Source: UBA5336 sp039815055
GTDB lineage: Bacteria > Pseudomonadota > Alphaproteobacteria > Caulobacterales > Hyphomonadaceae
Direction of reading: 5' to 3'
Assembly (NCBI GenBank): GCA_039815055.1
Contig: JBCCAA010000007.1
Location: 1 to 64,000 of the forward strand
DNA length: 64,000 nt
The first letter of the stretch is position 1. Each line of letters begins with the position of its first letter. The translations under genes and the position numbers were made by a program. The notes beneath the pieces were generated by a model, which saw only the letters and a program-made list of their open reading frames with translations, made no database searches and was not told the origin of the DNA. Below, one piece after another: positions 17,755 to 27,606 of the stretch.

Positions 17755-18375
17755 ATGGAAACGCTGCCAGAAAGTTTGGTTTGGTGTCTGGCCGTGCTCA
17801 TCGGCTATCTCGCAGGCTCCATCCCCTTCGGCCTGGTTCTCACAAAGGCTGCCGGCATTGATTTGCGAGCCATTGGATCAGGCAATATTGGCGCGACCAA
17901 CGTGCTTCGGTCCGGCCGGAAGGACCTTGCGCTGGCCACCCTGTTGCTCGACAGTTTCAAGGCGGGCCTCGTGGCGCTTGCCTTCAATTTATTCTTCGGC
18001 CCGCTCGCAGGTCTGATTGCAGGTGCGGCCGCTTTTGTTGGCCATTGCTACCCAGTTTGGCTCGGCTTCAAAGGCGGCAAAGGCGTTGCGACCTATGCCG
18101 GCCTTTTGGCGTTTCTGCATTGGCCCAGTTTTCTGATAGCCGCGCCGGTTTGGGGGGCGATTTTCGCGCTGAGCCGCATTTCTTCGCTCTCGGCATTGAT
18201 CGCCGCCATTGTCGTGCCGGTGGGTGCATGGTTGCTTGGCGCACCATCATTTCTGATTGTTGGTCTGGCCGCCTTGTCTGCATTCGTGTTCTGGACGCAC
18301 CGTAGCAACATCGGGCGCCTGTTGCGGGGTGAAGAACCCAGATTTGGTACAAAAGCGTCCGGCAGCGAAGCATGA
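17755..18375 (+). CDS. plsY: Glycerol-3-phosphate acyltransferase PlsY
   Basis: 206 aa integral membrane protein. Catalyses acyl transfer from acyl-phosphate to glycerol-3-phosphate, the first step of phospholipid synthesis in most bacteria. The three PlsY motifs are visible: 'GSIPFGLVLTK', 'IGSGNIGATNVLRSG' and 'GHCYPVWLGFKGGKGVAT'. ATG 17755 is used rather than the longer frame from 17692, since the hydrophobic first helix begins just after it and a GGGGG run lies upstream. Its stop overlaps the dprA start (ATGA). Confidence 0.95.
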   Translation: METLPESLVWCLAVLIGYLAGSIPFGLVLTKAAGIDLRAIGSGNIGATNVLRSGRKDLALATLLLDSFKAGLVALAFNLFFGPLAGLIAGAAAFVGHCYPVWLGFKGGKGVATYAGLLAFLHWPSFLIAAPVWGAIFALSRISSLSALIAAIVVPVGAWLLGAPSFLIVGLAALSAFVFWTHRSNIGRLLRGEEPRFGTKASGSEA

Positions 18376-19484
18376 TCCATGCGCCGACTTCTCCATCTGA
18401 GCGGTTAGACTGGCTGCGCCTGGCACGCACGCCACGGGTTGGCCCGGTCACTTTCTTTCAGCTGCTTACACGCTTCGGATCCCCCGGGCGGGCGCTTCAG
18501 GAACTGCCAAACCTCACGAGAGGGGGCGGACGAGCTGGCAAACTGGCACCGCCCGCCATCGAATCTGTACAGCTTGAGAATGCCGCCACAGAGCAATATG
18601 GCGCCCGGATTCTCTGCGCGGCCGATCCAGACTATCCGGCGCTTTTGAAAACGCTGAAAGCACCGCCGCCGGTCCTTACGGCACTTGGGCGAACCGACCT
18701 CACATCCAAACCCGCCATTGCCATCGTCGGCGCGCGAAACGCCTCAGCGGCGGGTCGGAAACTAACACGCGATATGGCAGCCGAATTGAGCCGTGCGGGC
18801 TATGTCATTGTCTCAGGCTTGGCGCGCGGGGTGGACGGTGAGGCTCATGGCGCCAGCCTTGAGGGCGGCACAGTCGCAGTGCTTGGCGGCGGAATCGACC
18901 ACATCTACCCGCCTCAACACGACCGGCTGTATGCCGCCATCGCCGCCAATGGCCTGCTGATCAGCGAAAGTCCGTTTGGTCACCGGGCCACGGCAAGAGA
19001 CTTCCCGCGCAGGAACAGGCTCATTACCGGTTGCGCGGCCGGCGTTGTCGTTGTTGAAGCCACAGAGCGATCCGGCTCTCTGATTTCGGCACGGACCGCG
19101 GGCGAACAAGGTCGTGAGGTAATGTCGGTCCCCGGCTCTCCGCTTGATCCTCGATCGGCGGGCACGAACAGGCTCCTTCGCGAAGGTGCTACATTGGTTC
19201 GCCACGCAGAAGATGTGCTCGACGCGATGAGCGGACTTCAGCGCAACATGTTCGCAGCGCCGCCGCCGCCAGATTTCGAAGCTGATGGTATCGAAGACGA
19301 TATCCCGCCGTCCCAAATAGCCGCTGTTCGGGCCGCGCTCACGCCAAATGCCATGCCCATTGATGAGATCGCTCGCGCAGCCGGAATTGGCGCCGGGCGA
19401 TGCGCTGCAATCCTTATGGAGTTGGAGTTGGCGGGCGAGGCCACCACACTGCCGGGCGCCTTGGCGTCGCGCAGTGTTGAGTGA
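18372..19484 (+). CDS. dprA: DNA-processing protein DprA (Smf)
   Basis: 370 aa. Binds incoming single-stranded DNA and loads RecA during natural transformation; widely kept even in non-competent species. Rossmann-like core with 'AIVGARNASAAGRKLTRDMA', 'SGLARGVDGEAHGASL', 'TVAVLGGGIDHIYPPQH' and 'FPRRNRLITG'; a C-terminal winged-helix (about 310-370) with 'PIDEIARAAGIGAGRCAAILMELELAG'. Overlaps plsY by 4 nt, so the two are co-translated. In Caulobacter relatives topA usually follows dprA; here lptD follows instead. Confidence 0.93.
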   Translation: MIHAPTSPSERLDWLRLARTPRVGPVTFFQLLTRFGSPGRALQELPNLTRGGGRAGKLAPPAIESVQLENAATEQYGARILCAADPDYPALLKTLKAPPPVLTALGRTDLTSKPAIAIVGARNASAAGRKLTRDMAAELSRAGYVIVSGLARGVDGEAHGASLEGGTVAVLGGGIDHIYPPQHDRLYAAIAANGLLISESPFGHRATARDFPRRNRLITGCAAGVVVVEATERSGSLISARTAGEQGREVMSVPGSPLDPRSAGTNRLLREGATLVRHAEDVLDAMSGLQRNMFAAPPPPDFEADGIEDDIPPSQIAAVRAALTPNAMPIDEIARAAGIGAGRCAAILMELELAGEATTLPGALASRSVE

Positions 19485-19627
19485 TGATGCAACACTTCAA
19501 ATGAAATACACCAAACTGGGTCATCAGTGACTGGACGCCCGCGATGCTTGCCCCTAAGCGTGTTTCTGGCCGGGGCGGGAATGGGCGACGCGTTATTATC
19601 GCCTGAACGACAAGGGTGGTCATCTAG

Positions 19628-21805
19628 ATGAGCACACTGAAAAGTGTATTTGCGGCAACGGCTTTCGCGTTTGCCAGTCCTTTGGTAGCCGCTCAGGTTA
19701 GCGACGTGGTCGACACCAGTGAAGACGTGGTGCTGATCGCGGACTCGCTGTTCGAAAACGAGGCCGAAAACACGGTTATTGCGGAAGGGAACGTCCAGGC
19801 AAGCTATCAGGGACGTATCCTCAAGGCCGATAAGGTCATCTACAACAGAAGCACCAACAAAGTTCGCGCGATCGGCAATGTCGTAATCCTCGACCCCGAC
19901 GGCTCTGAACGGTTCTCCGACGAAGTTGAGGTGAGTTCCAACTTATCCGACGGATATGCCATTGGATTTGCGATGCGCCTGCCGAATGGCGGCCAGGCGG
20001 TGGCAAACAGCGCAATTCGCCAGGAAAATGGACTGAACTCGCTTGATCAGGTCGTCTATACTGCCTGCGAAGTCTGTGACGTCGATGACAGGCCAACCTG
20101 GGCCCTGCGCGCCCGGCGAGCCGTTCTCGACGAAGAAGACCAGATGATATCCTACCGCGATGCTGTGCTGGAAGTCGGCGGCGTCCCGGTGTTTTACCTA
20201 CCCTACTTTGCCCATCCAGACCCCCAATCAGAGAGACGCAGCGGCTTCCTGTTTCCAGATGTTGGCGTGTCCTCGAAATTCGGCGCGTTCTACCAACAGC
20301 CCTACTACGTCGCGCTGTCTGACAGTTCGGAATTGATCGTCTCTCCGGAGGTCTCTCAAAAGGTCAACCCACTGTTGGAGCTTGAGTATAAAAAGCGATT
20401 CTGGTCGGGCGATCTCAGTATTCATGTTTCCGGCACCTACGAGGCTGAGTTCGACAATGACGGCGAATTCACAGAGGGAAGCGAGGAAAGCGCGCGAAGC
20501 CATATCTTCGCCAATGGTATCTTCGCAATCAACAACACCTGGGATTGGGGCTTTGGCCTGGAGCGGGCCAGCGATGAGCTCTACACTGCTCGATACGGCA
20601 TTGATGGTGAACGCGATATACGCGGATTGTACGCCAACCAACCTCGTCGCCTGCTCAGCCAGTTTTTCGTCACAGGACAATCTGACGATTTCTACAGTGA
20701 AACCGCCGTCCTTTCGACACAAGGGCTCCGATTGGCTGATGATGACGGCGAATTCGGCCTGATCGCGCCGCTGCACTTCACAGAACGGCTGTTCGATCTT
20801 GATGGTTTTGGCCTGGCATCGGTCCAGGCATCTGCTGCCGCCCTGACACGCGATACCGGCGCAGATAGCCAACGGGTCAGCGTAGGAGCCGACTGGTCAC
20901 ACAAGACGATCTTGCCCGGCGGCCTTGTGCTCGAACCATTCGCAGACGCAAGGGCCGACTATTACGCCCTGGATGAAGACGTCTCGGGCACAGACAGCGT
21001 TAGCCGCACGCTGGCCACTGGCGGTGCTCGACTTTCCTATCCCCTTATACGACGAGGCAGTTCTTTCGACGTGATGGTAGAACCGATCGTGATGGGCGCC
21101 TGGGGGGTGTCTGACGCCAACGATCCCGCCATCCCCATTGAAGATTCCATCGAGTTTGAAGCTGATTATTCAAACCTCTTCGATGCCAGTGCGACATCAG
21201 GTTTTGATTTGTATGAAGGCAATGGACGCGCCGCCGCGGGAATCCGAACGACCGCACGATGGACAAATGGGGTCGAACTGTCCGGCACAGCCGGAATGCG
21301 CTGGCGTTCAGAAGCAGATGAAGCATTCAACACGCGAAGCAATTTGGACGGCACACGCTCTGACTTTGTCGCAAATGTCGCCGCTGATCTGGGCCGAGGG
21401 TTGCGGTTGGAAACCAATATGCGGCTCGATGACAAATCGTTCGAAGTCCAGCGGTTGGATGCAAGTGTTTCAAGCAATTTCTGGCGTGTCACCTCTGCTG
21501 TCCGCTATTTCAATCTGGACGAATCGATCACTGCGAATGGTGAGGCCCAGCAAGGGATCACTGCGGCGGGTCGCTTTCGACTGACAGATCGCTTCTCGCT
21601 GACATTCGCAAATGAGCGCGATATCGAGCGTGACTTCAATCGTGTTCAGACGTTCGGTCTGCGTTACACCGACGACTGCTCCGTGTTCAGCATTTTCTAC
21701 GATCGCAACAACAGGTTCGGCTCAGATCTTGGGGCATCCGAAAGCGTTCGGTTCCAGTTCACACTCCGCACGCTTGGCCAATTTGGCTCCTCAGACGTGG
21801 ACTAG
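19628..21805 (+). CDS. lptD: LPS-assembly outer-membrane protein LptD
   Basis: 725 aa with a cleavable signal peptide ending near 'PLVAAQ'. LptD with LptE forms the outer-membrane gate that inserts lipopolysaccharide at the cell surface. Residues about 35-130 are the OstA/LptA-like jelly roll ('ADSLFENEAENTVIAEGNVQ', 'LKADKVIYNRSTNKVRAIGNV'), and the rest is the large beta-barrel with 'VFYLPYFAHPDP' and 'GFLFPDVG' signatures. Cysteines occur as an N-terminal CEVC pair and one late 'DDCSVF', consistent with interdomain disulfides. Heads a run lptD-surA-pdxA-rsmA, a known proteobacterial order. Confidence 0.93.
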   Translation: MSTLKSVFAATAFAFASPLVAAQVSDVVDTSEDVVLIADSLFENEAENTVIAEGNVQASYQGRILKADKVIYNRSTNKVRAIGNVVILDPDGSERFSDEVEVSSNLSDGYAIGFAMRLPNGGQAVANSAIRQENGLNSLDQVVYTACEVCDVDDRPTWALRARRAVLDEEDQMISYRDAVLEVGGVPVFYLPYFAHPDPQSERRSGFLFPDVGVSSKFGAFYQQPYYVALSDSSELIVSPEVSQKVNPLLELEYKKRFWSGDLSIHVSGTYEAEFDNDGEFTEGSEESARSHIFANGIFAINNTWDWGFGLERASDELYTARYGIDGERDIRGLYANQPRRLLSQFFVTGQSDDFYSETAVLSTQGLRLADDDGEFGLIAPLHFTERLFDLDGFGLASVQASAAALTRDTGADSQRVSVGADWSHKTILPGGLVLEPFADARADYYALDEDVSGTDSVSRTLATGGARLSYPLIRRGSSFDVMVEPIVMGAWGVSDANDPAIPIEDSIEFEADYSNLFDASATSGFDLYEGNGRAAAGIRTTARWTNGVELSGTAGMRWRSEADEAFNTRSNLDGTRSDFVANVAADLGRGLRLETNMRLDDKSFEVQRLDASVSSNFWRVTSAVRYFNLDESITANGEAQQGITAAGRFRLTDRFSLTFANERDIERDFNRVQTFGLRYTDDCSVFSIFYDRNNRFGSDLGASESVRFQFTLRTLGQFGSSDVD

Positions 21806-21939
21806 CGCCGACGAAACGGTTCATTACAAAGACATTCATCCCTCTTCAGCCACTGCAATGGCCGCGTTGCGCTCTAGGGCGCTGGCGCTATTGTGGCCCT
21901 CGCACAGCCAAATCAAGAGGCTGTTTACAGGAGACCTTC

Positions 21940-23193
21940 ATGAGTCCGTTTCGCCTCGTGACCGCCCTTGCAATCTCGGCAGCACTGCTGACCGGCGCGA
22001 ATGCCCAGTCTGCAGGGCCGACCGCTGCGTCCGACAGTCAGCAGATTGAAGGCATCGCAGCCATCGTGAATGATGAACCGGTTTCCTATTCAGACGTGCG
22101 CCAACGCGCCCGCATGCTTTTGCTCGGCCTCGGAACACAGCCAACCCAGCAAGACATTCAGCGGATTACGGGCCAAGCCCTGCAACAACTGATCGACGAA
22201 AAGCTGCAACTGCAGGAAGCCAGCGAGTATGAGTTGGTGATCGATCCAGCCGAAGTGCGCGCTGAAATTGGTGAGTTGGCCGCGCAATCGGGCCTGTCAG
22301 AAGAAGAGTTTTATACCCAGTTGATTTCCGCCGGCATCAATCCCACCAGCCTTCAGGAACAGGTGGAAGCGGAAACAGCCTGGCGCCGGATCATGAGCGG
22401 ACTTTATGGATCCCGCATTCGTATCTCTAACAACCAGATACAGGACCGTCTGGAACAATTGCGAGCCTCGTCCAGGGAAACCCAGTTTCTTGTCAGTGAG
22501 ATCTTCCTCTACGCCCCCGATGAAGAGTCCAAGACGCAGGCCCGTGAGGCCGCTGCATCCATCCGTGATCAGTTGATTGAGGGCGCCCCTTTCCCGGTTG
22601 CTGCACAGCGATTTTCCTCCGCTCCCACCTCGGCGACAGGCGGAGACATGGGATGGATCAGCCTGGATGATCTAGATCCGGAATCATCTGCCGCACTGAT
22701 CGCCATGGACGGACCTGGCATTACCGAACCCGTTACGGTGGCGGACGGCGTCTACATCTTCGCTGTTCGAAGCCGACAGGAACCGGGTGAAACAGACACG
22801 CAAGTCACGCTGAAACGTGTTCTCACCAGAAGCAGCGACCGCGACTCTCTCAGCGCGATTTCCAGCGAAATCAGCGGTTGTGATGGTCTTGAAACGCTCG
22901 CGGAAGGACGTTCGGACTTGGAGGTGGCCGACCTTGGCCGGATCAGCCTGAGCCAACTGGCAGAAGACGCTGCAGCACGGTTGCAAGAGACTCCTGCCAA
23001 CAGTGCCACAGAGATCTTTGAGAGTGCTGGCGGCCTGGCTGTGATGGTTGTGTGCAGTCGAACAGATTCCATAGGCAACCTGCCATCGGAAGAACAGATC
23101 GAAAATCAGCTCTTCGGCCAGCAACTCAGCATGATTTCAGACCGCGCACTTCGTAATCTACGCCGTGAAGCAACGATCATTCAGCGCGATTAA
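21940..23193 (+). CDS. surA: SurA-type periplasmic chaperone / peptidyl-prolyl isomerase
   Basis: 417 aa with signal peptide (cleavage near 'GANAQS'). The SurA N-terminal region ('GIAAIVNDEPVSYSDVRQRARML', 'LQQLIDEKLQLQEA') is followed by one parvulin domain (about 175-285: 'VSEIFLYAP', 'FPVAAQRFSSAPTSATGGDMGWIS'). It escorts unfolded outer-membrane proteins, LptD being a classical client, which fits its place 134 bp downstream of lptD. Confidence 0.88.
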   Translation: MSPFRLVTALAISAALLTGANAQSAGPTAASDSQQIEGIAAIVNDEPVSYSDVRQRARMLLLGLGTQPTQQDIQRITGQALQQLIDEKLQLQEASEYELVIDPAEVRAEIGELAAQSGLSEEEFYTQLISAGINPTSLQEQVEAETAWRRIMSGLYGSRIRISNNQIQDRLEQLRASSRETQFLVSEIFLYAPDEESKTQAREAAASIRDQLIEGAPFPVAAQRFSSAPTSATGGDMGWISLDDLDPESSAALIAMDGPGITEPVTVADGVYIFAVRSRQEPGETDTQVTLKRVLTRSSDRDSLSAISSEISGCDGLETLAEGRSDLEVADLGRISLSQLAEDAAARLQETPANSATEIFESAGGLAVMVVCSRTDSIGNLPSEEQIENQLFGQQLSMISDRALRNLRREATIIQRD

Positions 23194-23222
23194 GTCTGTT
23201 CAAACCTGCAACGCAAACGCAT

Positions 23223-24230
23223 ATGGCGGGGATGAATCACAATCTCCCGCTCGCGCTCACAATGGGCGACCCGTCAGGCTGCGGACCTCAGATTACGGTT
23301 CGTGCCTGGCAGGCCTTCAAAGACCGTAAAGACGCAAGTTTCTACGTCCGAGCGCCCGCGCACGTGTTTTCAGGCGTGGAAGTTGCCGCGATCAGAACAC
23401 CTGCTGAGGCAACCCAAGTTTTCCATCAAGCGCTGCCGGTACTGGAATCAGGATTGGACGTGCAAAACTGGGTGACTGGCACGCCCGACGTTTCGAGCGC
23501 CGAAGCGACAATACAATCCATTCGCGATTGCACCCATGACGTTCTGTCCGGCCAAGCTGACGGACTGGTCACCAACCCCATTTCCAAGTCGCTTCTTGCA
23601 CGCTTCGGGTTTCCCCACCCTGGACACACCGAGTTTGTCGCCGAGCTTTGCAAGTCCGCTGACGTCGCGCCACGACCCGTGATGATGCTGGTGGGCGGAG
23701 GCTTAAGGGTCGCACTAGCGACGATACACATGCCGCTCCGCAAGGCCATCGACGCCCTCGACGAACGTCTCCTCTCCGATATCGCCAGAATCACATGGGG
23801 AGACCTGAAAGGGCGGTTTGGATTGGCGTCTCCACGCCTCGCCTTTACAGGGCTCAACCCCCATGCAGGCGAAGGCGGCATGATCGGCCGGGAAGAACTG
23901 GACATTATCAACCCGACAGCCGCACAACTTCGGTTCGAGGGAATCGACATTAGCGATGCCCGCCCGGCAGACACCGTGTTTACCGAAGCATTGGATGGCC
24001 GCTTTGATGCCGTGATTGCCATGACCCATGATCAGGGGCTGATTCCCGTAAAGACTCTCGACTTGTGGAATGGCGTGAACACGACACTTGGCCTGCCAAT
24101 TGTCCGCACCTCACCCGACCATGGCACTGCTTATGATGCAGCTGCAGCCGGAACAGCCCGCGCTGACAGCCTGATCGCGGCGATCCAGTTGGCACGTACA
24201 CTCGCCAGCAACCAGACGTCAAAGACATGA
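23223..24230 (+). CDS. pdxA: 4-hydroxythreonine-4-phosphate dehydrogenase
   Basis: 335 aa. NAD-dependent oxidation of 4-phosphohydroxy-L-threonine in the DXP-dependent pyridoxal phosphate pathway. Visible: 'LALTMGDPSGCGP' at the N-terminus, 'LVTNPISKSLL', metal-ligand histidine in 'GFPHPGHTEF', 'NPHAGEGGMIGREE', and 'AMTHDQGLIPVKTL' near the end. Two nearby ATG starts (23223, 23232) cannot be distinguished. Its stop overlaps rsmA by ATGA. Confidence 0.95.
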   Translation: MAGMNHNLPLALTMGDPSGCGPQITVRAWQAFKDRKDASFYVRAPAHVFSGVEVAAIRTPAEATQVFHQALPVLESGLDVQNWVTGTPDVSSAEATIQSIRDCTHDVLSGQADGLVTNPISKSLLARFGFPHPGHTEFVAELCKSADVAPRPVMMLVGGGLRVALATIHMPLRKAIDALDERLLSDIARITWGDLKGRFGLASPRLAFTGLNPHAGEGGMIGREELDIINPTAAQLRFEGIDISDARPADTVFTEALDGRFDAVIAMTHDQGLIPVKTLDLWNGVNTTLGLPIVRTSPDHGTAYDAAAAGTARADSLIAAIQLARTLASNQTSKT

Positions 24231-25063
24231 CGAACCCGCCGCCATTTACATCAGCGCCCGCTCGCAAGGCGCTCGGCCAGCATTTCCTGTTCGATCCGGA
24301 TATCCTCCAACGTACGGCGTTGGCGGCAGGTCCGGTTACGGGTCGCCATGTTTTTGAAGTTGGCCCTGGTCCCGGCGGTTTGACCCGCGCACTTCTGGAT
24401 GGTGGTGCCCAGGTGACAGCCATCGAAGCTGATACGCGGTTTTCCGATGCACTTCGCTCGTGGCCAGAAGCAGAAACCGAGCAACTTCACATCGTGCAAG
24501 GCGATGCCAGAAAAGCTGACTACAAAGCCCTTCACGAACGCGCTGAGACCACATTGCCTTCGATGATCGTGGCCAACTTACCCTACAATGTCGGTACGCC
24601 GCTGTTCATCCAATGGCTGAAGGCAGGCGAGTGGCGCGGGCCAATGGCACTGATGTTTCAGAAGGAAGTTGCGCTTCGAATCTGCGCCCAGCCCAATGAC
24701 ACTCACTATGGCCGACTGGCGGTACTGTCTCAGGCCGTGGCGATGCCCCACATCGCCTTTACGCTGCCGCCTGGTGCGTTCCGCCCGCCGCCCAAGGTCG
24801 ACAGCGCTGTCGCAGTGATGCTCCCGCTCGACGAAGCCGATCAATTTGATGATCTTTCGGCGCTTGAGGAAACCACCGCTGCGGCCTTTGGCCAGAGGCG
24901 GAAAATGTTGAGATCTTCACTTAAGCCTTTGGCAAAACGCCACGGTCTCGATCCAGTGGAGTGGATTGAAAACGCAGGCATTGACCCGTCTTGCCGGGCC
25001 GAAACGGTCGGTCAGAACGCATTTCGCCGTTTGGCGAGAACGCTGGCCGCATCAAGCGGCTGA
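24227..25063 (+). CDS. rsmA: 16S rRNA (adenine1518/1519-N6)-dimethyltransferase
   Basis: 278 aa, KsgA/RsmA family. Dimethylates two adjacent adenosines in helix 45 of 16S rRNA using SAM. Motif I 'VFEVGPGPGGLT', 'QHFLFD' leader, the NLPY active site in 'IVANLPYNVGTPL', and 'PPPKVDSAVAV' are present. ATGA-coupled to pdxA upstream; convergent with and overlapping the end of a minus-strand gene by 12 bp. Confidence 0.95.
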   Translation: MTNPPPFTSAPARKALGQHFLFDPDILQRTALAAGPVTGRHVFEVGPGPGGLTRALLDGGAQVTAIEADTRFSDALRSWPEAETEQLHIVQGDARKADYKALHERAETTLPSMIVANLPYNVGTPLFIQWLKAGEWRGPMALMFQKEVALRICAQPNDTHYGRLAVLSQAVAMPHIAFTLPPGAFRPPPKVDSAVAVMLPLDEADQFDDLSALEETTAAAFGQRRKMLRSSLKPLAKRHGLDPVEWIENAGIDPSCRAETVGQNAFRRLARTLAASSG

Positions 25064-25426
25064 CCAGTTCCAGGCACTTTCACGATTTTCTGCCATTCGG
25101 CTTCCACCGTGAACGCGAAACGCTTCAAGGGCTTCATTGGAGATCGTGGAGAGCCGCGGCTCGCTTGGCCCCGAAATACGCGGGACAAACTGCACTGCAT
25201 TTGCGCCGGTTTTGGAGATGATAAGCGCAGCGATGTCTTTTGCCGTTTCAGAATCGATCGCAATCGCGTCCGTCTGGGATTGGTCAAACACGGCGCGCGC
25301 GAACTCAACAGCATCGCGGGCTCGCATCTGCCGAGGGTCACCACAGCCCAGCTTTCGCCAGCATTTCTGAAGCCGGACCTCCGGCAATTCGATATCGATC
25401 ACATGATCAATGAATAGAAAGAGCAT
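25052..25426 (-). CDS. Hypothetical protein, 124 aa
   Basis: Not recognised. The frame is open to a TTG at 25450, but the ATG at 25426, with GAGGG about 10 nt upstream, is the better start. The product begins with a hydrophobic 'LFLFIDHVIDIE' and carries 'AIDSETAKDIAALIISKTGANAVQFVPRI'; no signal peptide or membrane segment is evident. It is convergent with rsmA and overlaps its 3' end by 12 bp; the frame's composition matches its neighbours. Supported only by length, start and placement. Confidence 0.5.
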   Translation of the reverse strand: MLFLFIDHVIDIELPEVRLQKCWRKLGCGDPRQMRARDAVEFARAVFDQSQTDAIAIDSETAKDIAALIISKTGANAVQFVPRISGPSEPRLSTISNEALEAFRVHGGSRMAENRESAWNWSAA

Positions 25427-25492
25427 TTGGCCTGATCCCTCGCCAACCAATTCCGATATTGCCGTTCGCGGTTAACGGGGCATTACCGGCTC

Positions 25493-25825
25493 TTAATCTG
25501 GCTGGTCTGGCAGGTTCACGGTTTCGGTGAGGAAATGGCGCAGATCCCGGTCTTCGATCTCAATAACCCAGAGATCTGGATCATACCTTCGGACACGCTC
25601 AACATACGCGTCAATGGCGGTTTCCGTGCTCTCGATACTGCGGCATCGCAGATCCTCGAAGATACGCTCACCCTCGATAGACCGGGCAGTTACATATCCA
25701 CGGGCCTGGTCGCGGCCAGCCACCGACTTGACAATGACATCGCCGCGATCTGCGTCACCTTTAAATACAACAGCTGCAAATGACCCGGCCACTTCAACGC
25801 GGCGGATCAGGGCCGACACCCACAA
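25493..25825 (-). CDS. DUF1491 family protein
   Basis: About 110 aa. The pattern 'HLWVSALIRRVEVAGSFAAV' at the start and 'DPDLWVIEIEDRDLRHFLTE' near the end match DUF1491, a small soluble family confined mainly to alphaproteobacteria, with no known function. No ATG lies in frame: a TGA inside the upstream kinase gene closes the frame, and the candidates are TTG (25825) or an earlier CTG that would restore the usual 'RLPTHLW' N-terminus. It lies 30 bp after the histidine kinase gene and is probably co-transcribed with it. Confidence 0.8.
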   Translation of the reverse strand: MWVSALIRRVEVAGSFAAVVFKGDADRGDVIVKSVAGRDQARGYVTARSIEGERIFEDLRCRSIESTETAIDAYVERVRRYDPDLWVIEIEDRDLRHFLTETVNLPDQPD

Positions 25826-25854
25826 ATGGGTCGGCAGTCGATCGTCAGACCCGA

Positions 25855-27459
25855 TTATTCTGCCGCCTCTTCAAATTCACCCATGGCAACGCGATCAGCA
25901 GGACTGAGGCTCACCTCCACCCGTGTGCCCTCCCCAAGGCGTGTCGCCACTTTGACCTGCCCGCCATGAAGGTCGGCGAACTGTTTCACGACGGCGAGCC
26001 CGAGGCCGGTGCCTTTACGGCTGTGTGCATTCTTGCCCTGGGCGAAGGGTTCCGCCAGCCGGCGAAGATCGTCTTCATCCATGCCTGCGCCGCTGTCTTC
26101 CACCGCAAGCACAGCCTGCCCATCTTTTTGGAAAACAGACAGCGACACAACCGAACCTTCATCGGAGTATTTGATGGCGTTCGAAATGAGGTTTTGCCAG
26201 ATCTGGCGAACGGCGCGGGCGTCGGCATCGGCCCACACATCCTCTTCGCCGCCGTCCATGGTCAACGTCACACCGGCCCGTTCCGCCATCGCCCCAAGTT
26301 GGCGCATCACGGACTCGCCGCTGGCGGCCAGTTCCACCGGCTGGAACTCCAGCTTCAGCGATTGCGCATCAGCCTTGGCCAGATCCAGCATGTCATCGAC
26401 CAGCAACAACAGGTCTTCACCGCTCTCATGGATGATCTCGGCATAGTCCTGATACGCCTCAGGCATCGGCCCGCGCAGTCCGGACTTCATCATATCCGAA
26501 AAACCGATAATCGCATTTAGCGGGGTTTTCAGATCATGGCCCAGGGATGCGAAGAAGGTCGTTCGTTGGCGCAGGGCATCTTTCAGCTCGGCTGAATCTG
26601 CATCAGCTGGATGGACCTGCCCGGTGAGAGGGTACGCTAAAAGACCGGCGCCCTGGCTACCCGCACGTCGAAGCCATTGCACTTCGTATCCGGACGGATA
26701 ACGCAAACGGGCAGCGCCCCGGCCCATCAGGCGCTCGGACAATCCATCGCTGATGCGATCGAGAAACTGCGTCTCCAATTCTCCAAGCTTGTAGCTGCCG
26801 AGAAGCAACGGGTCGCCCTCAACAGATCGGATCCGTCCCTGGGGCGTCACCGAAACCACAGCGCCAGGCATTGAGGCTGGTAGTTTCACACCGCCGCGAA
26901 GATCAATGGTCTGGCCGGTTTGCCCAGCAGCGATCCGCTCACGTGCCTCCCTATCTGCCCGGCGACCTTGTGTGACAAGCGCGACGGCGCACAGGACCCC
27001 CGCCTGGATCATCACGGCCAGGGTCACGGCTGAGACCAGGGTCTGCCACTCTACTTGCGGCGTTGGCAGCACCAACCAGAAGTTGGCTATCCAGAATGCC
27101 AGGAACGTCATGACCGAGAATGCCGTCGCCTCAAGAGCGATCTGGCGCTTGCCCAATGCCAGTCCAGTCAATGGCCCCAATAAAAAAATGATCGAAAGCG
27201 GAGAATTCGCGCCGCCTGTTACCAGCAGCGCGAGCGCTCCAAGAACGGTCCATCCGACGACTTGCAAAGCACGCGCGGGACGGCGCCATGCAAAAGGTAA
27301 AAGTCCCGCAATTCCAGGTAGAGACAACATTAAAAAAGTAAGAATGACTACGGCCAATGCTGCGCCGCCGATCCATCCGATCAGGCACGCGGAGCTCGCC
27401 AAAACGAGCCAGACATAGGCCGGCGCACGGCTGGGATTGATGCTATTGAGCTGACTCAA
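25855..27459 (-). CDS. Membrane sensor histidine kinase (DivJ/PleC-like)
   Basis: 534 aa. Residues about 14-165 hold roughly six membrane segments with no large periplasmic loop, as in DivJ. A linker follows, then a HisKA domain with phosphoacceptor H308 in 'FASLGHDLKTPLNAIIGFSD', and an HATPase domain with N-box 'NLISNAIKYSDEG', G1 'VEDSGAGMD' and G2 'KGTGLGLAV'. It should autophosphorylate and pass phosphate to a response regulator not present here. The H-box type is that of DivJ/PleC/CckA cell-cycle kinases, but this class is large and orthology cannot be proven by eye. Divergent from the secreted-protein gene at 27607. Confidence 0.85.
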   Translation of the reverse strand: MSQLNSINPSRAPAYVWLVLASSACLIGWIGGAALAVVILTFLMLSLPGIAGLLPFAWRRPARALQVVGWTVLGALALLVTGGANSPLSIIFLLGPLTGLALGKRQIALEATAFSVMTFLAFWIANFWLVLPTPQVEWQTLVSAVTLAVMIQAGVLCAVALVTQGRRADREARERIAAGQTGQTIDLRGGVKLPASMPGAVVSVTPQGRIRSVEGDPLLLGSYKLGELETQFLDRISDGLSERLMGRGAARLRYPSGYEVQWLRRAGSQGAGLLAYPLTGQVHPADADSAELKDALRQRTTFFASLGHDLKTPLNAIIGFSDMMKSGLRGPMPEAYQDYAEIIHESGEDLLLLVDDMLDLAKADAQSLKLEFQPVELAASGESVMRQLGAMAERAGVTLTMDGGEEDVWADADARAVRQIWQNLISNAIKYSDEGSVVSLSVFQKDGQAVLAVEDSGAGMDEDDLRRLAEPFAQGKNAHSRKGTGLGLAVVKQFADLHGGQVKVATRLGEGTRVEVSLSPADRVAMGEFEEAAE

Positions 27460-27606
27460 TTAACTCGCTCACAATGTTTTTGACCCATCTCTCAGCATTG
27501 TAATGCACGAACATTGAAATGCCTGCAATTTCCATTGTCAGCCTAAGCTTTAAGTGTCGGATAAACTAGGGCAGTGTGCGTGTAGAGAATTGAAGAGGGG
27601 TAGAGT

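Noticed and set aside
20228..20872. 214-aa minus-strand frame inside lptD
   Set aside because: Antisense to a clear beta-barrel coding sequence, no start signal, no domain.
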